Source of the DNA: Myxococcales bacterium
Lineage (GTDB): Bacteria; Myxococcota_A; Polyangia; Polyangiales; Polyangiaceae
Length of the DNA: 64,000 nucleotides
Assembly: GCA_025355005.1 (NCBI GenBank)
Contig: JANXLV010000139.1
Coordinates: forward strand, 1 to 64,000
Reading direction: 5' to 3'
In this document: positions 34,175 to 41,186 of the stretch, in pieces
Numbering within the stretch: position 1 is the first letter of the stretch
How the letters are laid out: each line of letters begins with the position of its first letter
Translations under genes and position numbers: made by a program
Notes under the pieces: generated by a model
The model's input: the letters and a program-made list of their open reading frames with translations, nothing else
Databases searched by the model: none
What the model was told of the DNA's origin: nothing

Positions 34175-35236
34175 GTGGTCGCCCTCCCCGTCCTCAACAC
34201 CCGCGGAATCACACGCGGCTTCAAATCGGTGACATCCGTCACACCGGAGATCGCTCCCGAGATCGCGCCTGGCGTGGCCGTGGGCGTTGCACCGCGGTCC
34301 GTCCGCATCTCCATCACGGACCGATGCGACCTCGCGTGCGTGTACTGCCGGCCGTCGCGCAGCGAAGACTACCTCGAGTCGCGCATGAGCCACTCCGAGT
34401 TCGTCACCATCCTCGCGGGCCTCAAGACCGCCGGGATCGAGCGCGTGCGAATCACTGGTGGTGAGCCGCTCGTGCACCCCGATCCGGTGGCGTTCATCCG
34501 CGCCGTCTCGGACGCGGGCTTCTCCGACGTTGCGCTCACCACCAACGCCACGCGCCTGGACGTGCTCGCTCTGCCGCTCCGTGCGGCTGGACTGCGACGC
34601 ATCAACATCTCGATCGACTCGCTCGACGCAGACTGCTTCTCGCGGCTCACACGCGGCGGCTCGCTCGCGAAGGTGCTGCGTGGCATCGACGCTGCGCTCG
34701 ACGCGGGCTTCGACGAAGTGAAGCTGAACACGGTCGTCGTGAAGGACGAGAACGAGGCCGAGCTCCCGCGGCTCGCCATGTGGGCCTGGGAGCGCGGCAT
34801 GACGCCTCGCTTCCTGGAGATCATGGGCATCGGCGACGGCGCCCTCATGCAGGACAAGGTCGTTCCCTACAGCGCCATGCGCGCACGGCTGGCCGATTTG
34901 CTCACGGACGTCACTCCCGAGCGCGAGCCCAACCGCGGCCCTGCGAAGTACCTGGCCGCGCGCAACGACGCCACCCTGCGCGCCGGCTTCATCACCGGCG
35001 CCACTGACACGTATTGCAAAGGCTGCGATCGGCTCCGCGTCTCTGCCGACGGCATGCTGCGCCCCTGCCTCGCGACCGAGGACGGTGTGTCCGCACGCGA
35101 GGCCGCGAACGTCGACAAGGAGGCCGTCGCCCGCGAGATCGTGCGCGCGTGGAGCCAGAAGCCCGACGGCGAGGTCTTCCGCGGCTGCACGGAGGACAGC
35201 GCCAAGCACGTCTCCATCCGCTCGATCGGCGGCTAG
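34175..35236 (+). CDS. moaA: GTP 3',8-cyclase (radical SAM)
   Basis: First enzyme of molybdenum cofactor synthesis. The radical-SAM cluster motif is CDLACVYC in RISITDRCDLACVYC, the GGEP motif follows (RITGGEPLVHPD), and the C-terminal second cluster is CKGCDRLRVSADGMLRPC. The C-terminus ends in the conserved Gly-Gly (SIRSIGG) that is essential in MoaA. The start GTG at 34175 gives 353 residues, about 20 longer than typical. Later in-frame GTGs are possible, since the N-terminal 30 residues are not conserved. TATAAC at 34163-34168 may be the -10 element, which would give a nearly leaderless mRNA. Confidence 0.95.
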   Translation: MVALPVLNTRGITRGFKSVTSVTPEIAPEIAPGVAVGVAPRSVRISITDRCDLACVYCRPSRSEDYLESRMSHSEFVTILAGLKTAGIERVRITGGEPLVHPDPVAFIRAVSDAGFSDVALTTNATRLDVLALPLRAAGLRRINISIDSLDADCFSRLTRGGSLAKVLRGIDAALDAGFDEVKLNTVVVKDENEAELPRLAMWAWERGMTPRFLEIMGIGDGALMQDKVVPYSAMRARLADLLTDVTPEREPNRGPAKYLAARNDATLRAGFITGATDTYCKGCDRLRVSADGMLRPCLATEDGVSAREAANVDKEAVAREIVRAWSQKPDGEVFRGCTEDSAKHVSIRSIGG

Positions 35237-35246
35237 TAGTCGTTAG

Positions 35247-37085
35247 CTAGTCGTTCTTGCCGACTGGGAGGCCGAGGGCCTTCATCAGGCGGAGAGCGTT
35301 GCTCGTCGTGACGACGCCGGGCCGCAGCTTGTAGTCGAAGGTCATCACCTCGCCGTTCACCTGCTCCTCGAAATGGACGTTCGTGACGCCAGCGCGCGTG
35401 CCCGATTTCTCGCTCTCTGGTGCGAGGTCGGGGGCCAGCTTGCACAGCTCGACGTCGTGCGTGGAGAGCGCCCCTATCGCGCCGTGATCGATGAGATCGC
35501 GTGCGATGTCCTTCGCGCCCGCGATGCGCTCGCGTGCGTTCGTTCCTGCGAGCACTTCGTCGAGCAAGAAGAGCGTGGGCCCCTTGTGGCTGGCAAGGAC
35601 GACGTGCTTGATCTTGGAGAGCTCCGCATAGAAGCGCGACACGCCATCACCCAGGGAGTCTCGCACGCGCAGGCTGGTCGCGATCTGCAGCGGCCCGATG
35701 ACGAGCTTCTTCGCGCACACCGGCGCGCCCATGCGCGCGAGCACGGCATTCACGCCCAGCGTGCGGAGCAGCGTGGACTTGCCGCTCATGTTCGAGCCCG
35801 TCACGACCAGCGCCGGCGCGAGGCTCACGTCGTTCGGGACGCGCCGAGCGCGCGGAATGAGCGGGTGTCCGAGCACCTCCGCTGTGTAGACGTTCTCGTC
35901 GGACAGCTCCGGAAAGACCACGTCCTGCTCGCGCAGGAAGGCCGCGAGCGAGAAGAGCGCCTCCACCTCTCCGAGGACGCGGAACCACGTTACGATCTGA
36001 CCCGACACGCGCTTCTTCCACGCCGCGAGCGAGATGGCGCAGTTCAGATCCCACAGGAGCGCCGGGGCGATGAGGGCCTTGAACACCTCATTTTCACGGG
36101 CATCCAGGAAGCCGACGATGCGCCCGAGGCGGTCCATCTCGACGCTCGCGGTGGCACCCGTGCGGGACAGCTCCTCCTGGAGCTTCTTCAAATGCGCGGC
36201 CTCGAGCTTCTCTTGCGAGAGCAGGGAGAAGAGCGTCGCGAACCGTCGAAGCCCTGACTGCTTTGTGGACGCCGCATGGACGATCGTCTGCGTGCGGACG
36301 CCGACGACGCGCGACACCACGACGCCCAGCACCACGGGTGCGACCCACGCCCACGCGGGTACAAGCTTCATCTGCCCGAGCGCGATCGCGGCGATGTTCA
36401 CCAGCGGCCACGCGCGCGCGAGCAACACGAACGGCGGAGACAGGAGCGCGCCCTCTTCCTTGGCGACCCACGCGACGAACGGACGCGGATCCGGTTTGTC
36501 CTCGCCGATCAGCGCACCCGTCACGGCGAACTCTTCACGCAGACGCGCGCGTGACGCCGCGTCACGGATCGCCTCCTGCCGCGCGCGTAGCACGTCGTTG
36601 GAATGTGACTCGCCATTGAGCCATCGCGCGAGGGTCTCCTCGCCGAACAAGGTCTCCGTGGAGTCGACGAGCGAGAACAGTGACTGGGGGCCGAACACGT
36701 CGAGGTCGTCCGCGTAGGGATGCTTCGCGGAGAGGTACTTTTCACCCGTGCGGGGAAGCTTGCCGAGGTCTCCGTCGATGCGGAGCATGCCGCGCTCGTA
36801 GTAGCCGACGGCGGCGCCGAGGCGATGCATCTTCTCATCCAGCCTCACGTGCACGACGACGAGCGCGATGAAGAGAAGGATGCCGCCCACCGTGAGCGCG
36901 GTGCCGATGGCAGGAGCGGAGCTCCACACGCTGACCGCGAGGCCGATGGCAGCGGCGGCAATGCAGAGGACGCGGGCCAGGGACACCGCGCGGTCTCGCA
37001 CCTTCAGGGCCGACAGGGCTTGCTGCCGTTCGTCCTTGGCGCGGATGTACTCCTCGCGAAGGGAGGTTTTCTCCGCCTCAGTCAC
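35247..37085 (-). CDS. Membrane-anchored MutS-like ATPase
   Basis: 612-residue protein. Two N-terminal hydrophobic segments (VLCIAAAAIGLAVSVWSS and LTVGGILLFIALVVVHV) and a second hydrophobic pair around residue 240 are followed by the MutS core/clamp helices and the ATPase. Walker A is VVTGSNMSGKSTLLRTLG. Walker B is TLFLLDEVLAGTNARER, with a THD motif in ALSTHDVELCKL. The mismatch-binding domain is absent, as in MutS-related membrane proteins of unknown role. The start GTG 37085 was chosen at VTEAEKTSLREEY; the upstream frame is part of the neighbouring gene. It follows a small winged-helix gene by 13 bp. Confidence 0.8.
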   Translation of the reverse strand: MTEAEKTSLREEYIRAKDERQQALSALKVRDRAVSLARVLCIAAAAIGLAVSVWSSAPAIGTALTVGGILLFIALVVVHVRLDEKMHRLGAAVGYYERGMLRIDGDLGKLPRTGEKYLSAKHPYADDLDVFGPQSLFSLVDSTETLFGEETLARWLNGESHSNDVLRARQEAIRDAASRARLREEFAVTGALIGEDKPDPRPFVAWVAKEEGALLSPPFVLLARAWPLVNIAAIALGQMKLVPAWAWVAPVVLGVVVSRVVGVRTQTIVHAASTKQSGLRRFATLFSLLSQEKLEAAHLKKLQEELSRTGATASVEMDRLGRIVGFLDARENEVFKALIAPALLWDLNCAISLAAWKKRVSGQIVTWFRVLGEVEALFSLAAFLREQDVVFPELSDENVYTAEVLGHPLIPRARRVPNDVSLAPALVVTGSNMSGKSTLLRTLGVNAVLARMGAPVCAKKLVIGPLQIATSLRVRDSLGDGVSRFYAELSKIKHVVLASHKGPTLFLLDEVLAGTNARERIAGAKDIARDLIDHGAIGALSTHDVELCKLAPDLAPESEKSGTRAGVTNVHFEEQVNGEVMTFDYKLRPGVVTTSNALRLMKALGLPVGKND

Positions 37086-37098
37086 GCGCCCATCGTTA

Positions 37099-37407
37099 TC
37101 ACGCTGCGCGGCGAGCCCGGTCGACCTTCTTGGAGACCTTCGGGCGCGCGGAGGAGGAGACGCGGTTGGCGACGTCGGTGCGTGCCCGCGTGGCGCCGGA
37201 TGCAACGGCGATGGCGAGACCCGGAAGCGTGGGCCGCACGCCGCGATCGCTGACCAGCACGAGTCCCTCTTCCACGAGGAAACGGACCGCGGCGCGGGTC
37301 TCCGTCGCCGTGCCTGCGGAGCGCTCCGTCAAGGCGTCGAGCGTGATGTTGGAGCGGCTGCGAGAGAGGCGAACGATGGCGCGGAGGACGGTGAGAGTGT
37401 TGTGCAT
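37099..37407 (-). CDS. Small winged-helix DNA-binding protein
   Basis: 102-residue protein with a predicted helix-turn-helix (NTLTVLRAIVRLSRSRSN, then ALTERSAGTATETRAAVRFL) and a wing (EEGLVLVSDRGVRPTLPG). A basic C-terminal tail follows (ARPKVSKKVDRARR). It resembles short MarR/IclR-like winged-helix modules without a ligand domain. It is the probable first gene of a two-gene operon with the MutS-like ATPase. An AT-rich promoter region with a perfect palindrome starts 14 bp upstream of its ATG. Confidence 0.7.
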   Translation of the reverse strand: MHNTLTVLRAIVRLSRSRSNITLDALTERSAGTATETRAAVRFLVEEGLVLVSDRGVRPTLPGLAIAVASGATRARTDVANRVSSSARPKVSKKVDRARRAA

Positions 37408-37420
37408 GGACGTGTTATAC

Positions 37421-37434
37421 GTTCAGCACTGAAC
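37421..37434. promoter_or_regulatory. Palindromic operator candidate upstream of winged-helix gene
   Basis: GTTCAGCACTGAAC is a perfect 14-bp palindrome 14 bp upstream of the winged-helix ATG. The same half-site CACTGAAC recurs at 37507-37514. A TATAAT-like sequence lies in the AT-rich stretch just upstream (37470-37490, minus strand), which places the palindrome in operator position. Autoregulation is inferred. Confidence 0.5.
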
Positions 37435-37506
37435 ATCCGTACAATTTGTTGCGTCGATTTCGTATAAATCGTTGATTATATTATCTTTTATATGAACCGT
37501 TCCGAC

Positions 37507-37543
37507 CACTGAACGCCGCACAGTGCTGTGCGTTCACTCAGTG
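37507..37543. terminator. 37-bp inverted repeat downstream of TetR gene
   Basis: CACTGA...TCAGTG as outer arms and CGCACAG-TG-CTGTGCG as inner arms form a long, slightly bulged hairpin. It lies 35 bp after the stop of the leftward TetR gene and before the AT-rich promoter of the winged-helix gene. It could terminate the TetR transcript, but it also contains the CACTGAAC half-site of the operator at 37421, so a regulatory role is equally possible. Confidence 0.45.
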
Positions 37544-37577
37544 TCCGGAGGTCGAGAGAGGTCGAGCGTCCCCGGGC

Positions 37578-38246
37578 TCACGGGCGGCGCCTGGGCCTCG
37601 CTTCGGGCCGCGGTTTTCGCGTCGTGGGCCGCGCCTTGCGAACGCGGGGGCGCTTCTTTTTTGCCTCCGTCGTGAGGCCCAGCAGCGTGAGGTCGACCAG
37701 GTCCTCGATGTAGGCCCTGGGCACTGCCTTCTTCAGCACGAAGAGCCGGTAGTAGACCGTTCCGACGAGCATCGAGAACAGGAGCTCGGCGTCCAGGCCG
37801 CGCGGTAGCTCACGGCGGAGCTTGGCCTGCTCGAGCGACGTACGCAGCGACGAGAGTCGGCGTTCGCGCACCATCTCCATGATCTCGAGGAGCTCGGGCG
37901 CGACGTCGTCCGCGACCACCATCCGCATGATCGAGCGGCCGGTGGGCGTTGCGAGCCTGTCCGTGGCGCGGGCCAGGATCCCGACCAGGAGCTGACGTAC
38001 GGGCCCATCGGTGGGCGGGCTTGCCGCTTCATCCACGGATGCCACGAAGGCGGCGCGCACGAGCGCTTCCTTGGTGGGCCAGCGCCGGTAGATCGTCGTC
38101 TTGTTCACCTGCGCGCGCTGAGCGACCGTCTCGATCGAGAGCGCGCCGAAGCCGTGCTCGGACAGCTCGTCCAGGGTGGCGGAGAGCACGTCCCGCACGA
38201 CGCGTGCGCTCCTGCCTCCGAGCCTCGGTCGCCTCTCTGCCCTCAC
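37578..38246 (-). CDS. TetR-family transcriptional regulator
   Basis: 222-residue repressor. The N-terminal HTH is VLSATLDELSEHGFGALSIE, then VAQRAQVNKTTIYRRWPTKE. A C-terminal TetR_C-type domain follows, and the last 30 residues are very basic (KKKRPRVRKARPTTRKPRPE). The start is GTG at 38246. The likely target promoter is its own: inverted CGCAAC/GTTGCG repeats lie 65-95 bp upstream (38311-38340). No obvious divergent target gene is adjacent, since the region to 38800 looks non-coding. Confidence 0.85.
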   Translation of the reverse strand: MRAERRPRLGGRSARVVRDVLSATLDELSEHGFGALSIETVAQRAQVNKTTIYRRWPTKEALVRAAFVASVDEAASPPTDGPVRQLLVGILARATDRLATPTGRSIMRMVVADDVAPELLEIMEMVRERRLSSLRTSLEQAKLRRELPRGLDAELLFSMLVGTVYYRLFVLKKAVPRAYIEDLVDLTLLGLTTEAKKKRPRVRKARPTTRKPRPEARPRRRP

Positions 38247-38310
38247 GGCCCGAGTCTATCACCGGTCCAGTCCGAAAATCCCGGCGTTCGAGCCCGCGCC
38301 AGTCTATAAT

Positions 38311-38340
38311 CGCAACTTATCGTTGCGTTAGTACGCAACG
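38311..38340. promoter_or_regulatory. CGCAAC/GTTGCG inverted repeats, TetR operator candidate
   Basis: CGCAAC (38311-38316), CGTTGCG (38321-38327) and CGCAACG (38334-38340) make two overlapping inverted repeats with 5- and 6-bp spacers. They lie upstream of the TetR start, next to a TATAAT on the plus strand at 38305-38310. Confidence 0.45.
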
Positions 38341-38656
38341 CGCCCCCGTTCCGGAGCATCGGAATCACCGTGCTGGTAGGCGCCTTCGTCCTTGCTCCTG
38401 GGCAAGGGCGGGAAGCAACGCGAGCCCAGCGGCGCTCACTAAACAGCAACGAAAACGGAAACGATGGTGAGTCGCGCATCACGACAGCAACGATGCGCGG
38501 CGACCGTGTTGCGGTCTTCTTGAGGCGGCGTTCGTCCCAGAGTCATCACCGCATTGCAGCGCCGCCTGGGTGCGACTGCATTCGCAGGGGATCAAATAGG
38601 GCAACGACGGACCACGTATCGTCAAACATCGCACGATATCGTCAAACCACTGCACG
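38341..38656. other. Non-coding stretch between TetR region and hairpin element
   Basis: No frame here has convincing codon usage or a recognisable product, although short open frames exist on both strands. Visible structure includes an 8-bp inverted repeat CGCGCATC/GATGCGCG (38473-38480 and 38492-38499). A back-to-back duplication of about 20 bp (38617-38657) adjoins the hairpin element. It may be a decayed gene or a repeat-rich spacer. Confidence 0.5.
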
Positions 38657-38657
38657 A
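38617..38657. repeat. Tandem 20/21-bp duplication
   Basis: TATCGTCAAACATCGCACGA (38617-38636) is followed immediately by a 21-bp variant (38637-38657) that differs by an ACTGCACGA ending. The second unit ends exactly where the long hairpin begins at 38657. Confidence 0.8.
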
Positions 38658-38802
38658 GGAGGCTGCATGGTTTTCGTCGAGAGCGAGCGATGGGCGTGCT
38701 TTCTCCCGAGGAGTGCGCGGAACGACCTCCCGGTCGTGAGCACACCCCGCAGGGAAAAGCGCGGCCAGCGCGAAGCTATCGACGAAAAACAGGCAGCCTC
38801 CT
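38657..38802. repeat. 146-bp near-perfect hairpin element, copy 1
   Basis: The two 71-bp arms are near-identical inverted copies; the outer 24 bp are AGGAGGCTGC-A-TGGTTTTCGTCGA versus the same with three changes. The exact centre is the hairpin ACGACC-TCCC-GGTCGT (38722-38737), flanked by GCGCGGA and GAGCAC. The right arm ends at 38802, two bases inside the stop codon (38801-38803) of the leftward LysR gene, so the hairpin forms its 3' untranslated region. A second member lies at 48691-48835. No transposase is nearby. A 45-codon plus-strand ORF (38667-38804) fills it, but is probably a by-product of the symmetry. Confidence 0.8.
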
Positions 38803-39712
38803 AGTGCCACTTTACGTTCTTGGCGCCCTCGATGATGAAGTCGCGGAGGAGCGTCACCCGCGTCGGGACGAACTGCGAGGAAGGCATCACCAGGTGCACG
38901 GGAGAGCCACGCTGGCAGTAGTCGGGCAAGACGCGGAGGAGCCCCGAGGCCTCTGCCTCCTCGCTGGACGAGAACAGCGGAAGGAGCGCGAGCCCGAGGC
39001 CGTCGCGGGCGACGCGCTTCACGAACGCCATGTCGTCGGCGGAGATGCTGCCGGTAACGGTGACCTCGTGCTGGCCGTCTGGTCCGGAGAGGGACCACGT
39101 ACTCCGGGCTTTCACGCCGCGGAAGAGGATGCATGTATGGTCCACGAGATCCTTCGGATGGCGCGGGCACGGGTGCTTCTTCAGATAGCTCTTGGCGCCG
39201 AACACGCCGAAGTCCGTATTGGCGATCTTGCGCGCCACCAGGGACGAGTCCACCAGCCGACCGGCTCGCAGCGCCATGTCGAACCCCTCCTCGACCAGAC
39301 TCACCATCCGGGACGTGAGCACGAGGTCCACGTGGATCTTCGGATGGATCACCGCGAACTGGGCCAGGATGTGCGCGAGCACCATCACGCCCATGTCCAC
39401 CGGCGCCGTGATCCGCACGGTCCCATGCGCGCTGTGTCCGAGCTCGGACGCCTCTGCGTTCGCCTCGTCGATGCCGGTCATGAGCGCCTTCACCCGCTCG
39501 AAATAGGCCTTTCCTGCGTCGGTGAGAGAGAGCTTCCGCGTGGTTCGCTGGAGGAGCCGCGTGCCGAGCTGCTCTTCGAGCCGCGCCAGACTCCGGCTCA
39601 CGCTGGACTTCGGAACGCCGAGGGCCTTTGCGGCCGCGGTGAAGCTGCTCGTCTCCACCACGCGTACGAACGCGGCGATGTGGTTCAGGTCAAGCTGGCC
39701 GTGGGTCGTCAT
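38801..39712 (-). CDS. LysR-family transcriptional regulator
   Basis: 303 residues. The winged-helix domain is at the N-terminus (LDLNHIAAFVRVVETSSFTA, AKALGVPKSSVSRSLARLEE), followed by the periplasmic-binding-like effector domain (VRITAPVDMGVMVLAHILAQ). The sequence is typical of the LTTR subgroup around CrgA/DsdC-like regulators with RLLQRTTRKLSLTDAG. The target is unknown; no divergent metabolic gene is adjacent, and the upstream neighbour is a histidine kinase on the same strand 31 bp away. Its stop codon overlaps the end of a long hairpin element. Confidence 0.92.
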   Translation of the reverse strand: MTTHGQLDLNHIAAFVRVVETSSFTAAAKALGVPKSSVSRSLARLEEQLGTRLLQRTTRKLSLTDAGKAYFERVKALMTGIDEANAEASELGHSAHGTVRITAPVDMGVMVLAHILAQFAVIHPKIHVDLVLTSRMVSLVEEGFDMALRAGRLVDSSLVARKIANTDFGVFGAKSYLKKHPCPRHPKDLVDHTCILFRGVKARSTWSLSGPDGQHEVTVTGSISADDMAFVKRVARDGLGLALLPLFSSSEEAEASGLLRVLPDYCQRGSPVHLVMPSSQFVPTRVTLLRDFIIEGAKNVKWH

Positions 39713-39743
39713 GGGTTGTGCATGGTCCCGTCAGAGATGCCCG

Positions 39744-41186
39744 TCAGAGATGCCCGGCGCGGGCGCGCGGTAACGTCACCCGCATGATTGTGCCGCGTGG
39801 CGTGGAGGGCAGCGCGGTGATGGTGCCGCCCATCTCCGTGACCAGCGTGCGCGAGATGTAGAGCCCGAGGCCCGTTCCCTTCCCCGCCGCCTTGGTCGTG
39901 AAGAACGGCTGGAAGATGCGCTCGCGAAGGGCGGCGTCGATGCCGGGGCCGTCGTCCTTGACGTCGACCATGACGGCGTCGTCCGAGGACTCCGCGCGGA
40001 TCTCGATCGTGCCGCCGTCCTCGACTGCCTGCGCCGCGTTGATCACCAGGTTCAGGAACACTTGCCCGAGGCGGGCTGCGTGGCCCACCACGTGCGGCAC
40101 GTTGTCGTAGTCGCGCACGACGCGCACGCGGTGCTCCAGCTCGCCGTGGGAGAGGCGCACCGTCGATTCCAGCACGGCGCGAACGTCCACGAACTGGGGC
40201 GCCTTGTCGTCGCGGGTGAACGTGGAGAGATCGCGCACGATGGTTCGAACCCGAGCCAGCCCCTCGCGCATGGTCTCGAGCGACTGCTCGCGCTCGCGCA
40301 GCATGCCGAGAGCGCGCGTCACGACGGTCTGCGCGGTCTCGGGCGTGGCGCCGGCGAGCTCGACCTTGACGCGGTCCATCGTGCGCTGCAGGAGCTCGCC
40401 GTTCGTCATGGCGTAAGCGAGCGGATTGTTGATCTCGTGCGCGATGCCCGCGGCCATCAGCCCGAACGCGGAGAGCCGGTCCGCCTGCACGAGCTGCGCG
40501 TGCAGCTCCGTCTGGTGGGTGATGTCGCGGATGATGCTCAGCAGCATCCACTGCCCGCCGATCACTGCGCTGCGTGAGCTCACCTCGACGGGGAACGTGG
40601 TGCCGTCCTTCCGCCGGTGCGTCGTGGTGAAGCGCGCGCCCGCCTCGAATGCTTCGTTCAGCAGCGTCTCCACGTTGTGGACCGTGGTCTGCTCGCGCAG
40701 GTCGTGGATCCGCAGCGCGAGGAGCGCATCACGACCATAGCCATATGCGTAGATCGCGGCCTCGTTCGCCTCCACGATGCGGCCGTCGCGCGCGAGGAAC
40801 AGCACGATGTCCTTCGCGTATCGCGACAGCAACTGGTAGCGCTGAGCCGACAGCTCGCGGACCGTGCGCTCCGTGACGTCGCGAACGAAGAGGAGCGCAC
40901 GTCCGGGCTCGATCATCGTTCCGCTGATCTCCGCCACGATCTCGTCGCCGCGCGAGGTCGTCGTCGTGACCACGCGGCGCACGCGCCCGTCCGCTTTGAG
41001 CTGCGCCCACGTGCCGTCATCTTTCGGAACGATCGCGGCGGAGCACGTGCCGACGTAATCCGTTCGCGCGCCACCCAGCATCGCAAGGAATGCGTCGTTC
41101 AGCTCGACGATGGTCCCGTCGCCATCGAGCGCCAGCATGGCCTCGTCTGATCTCTGGAACGCGCGCTGCCAGAATTCGTCGCTCAT
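39744..41186 (-). CDS. PAS-PAS sensor histidine kinase
   Basis: 480-residue cytoplasmic kinase with no membrane segment. Two PAS domains come first (DEAMLALDGDGTIVELNDAF and IVLFLARDGRIVEANEAAIY). The phospho-acceptor His250 follows in GIAHEINNPLAYA, then an HATPase with N-box VINAAQAVED, G1 DDGPGID and G2 GKGTGLGLYISRTLV. The family resembles soluble NtrB-like kinases. No response regulator is next to it. The start ATG overlaps the TGA of the upstream 2-oxoglutarate oxygenase gene by 4 bp, so the two are coupled. The signal sensed is unknown. Confidence 0.92.
   Translation of the reverse strand: MSDEFWQRAFQRSDEAMLALDGDGTIVELNDAFLAMLGGARTDYVGTCSAAIVPKDDGTWAQLKADGRVRRVVTTTTSRGDEIVAEISGTMIEPGRALLFVRDVTERTVRELSAQRYQLLSRYAKDIVLFLARDGRIVEANEAAIYAYGYGRDALLALRIHDLREQTTVHNVETLLNEAFEAGARFTTTHRRKDGTTFPVEVSSRSAVIGGQWMLLSIIRDITHQTELHAQLVQADRLSAFGLMAAGIAHEINNPLAYAMTNGELLQRTMDRVKVELAGATPETAQTVVTRALGMLREREQSLETMREGLARVRTIVRDLSTFTRDDKAPQFVDVRAVLESTVRLSHGELEHRVRVVRDYDNVPHVVGHAARLGQVFLNLVINAAQAVEDGGTIEIRAESSDDAVMVDVKDDGPGIDAALRERIFQPFFTTKAAGKGTGLGLYISRTLVTEMGGTITALPSTPRGTIMRVTLPRARAGHL

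Noticed and set aside
38667-38804. 45-codon plus-strand ORF within hairpin copy 1 with a GAGGAGG sequence at good distance
   Set aside because: The frame is filled by the symmetric repeat, overlaps the LysR stop codon, and the apparent ribosome site is part of the inverted arm itself. I treat it as a by-product of the hairpin, though translation is not excluded.
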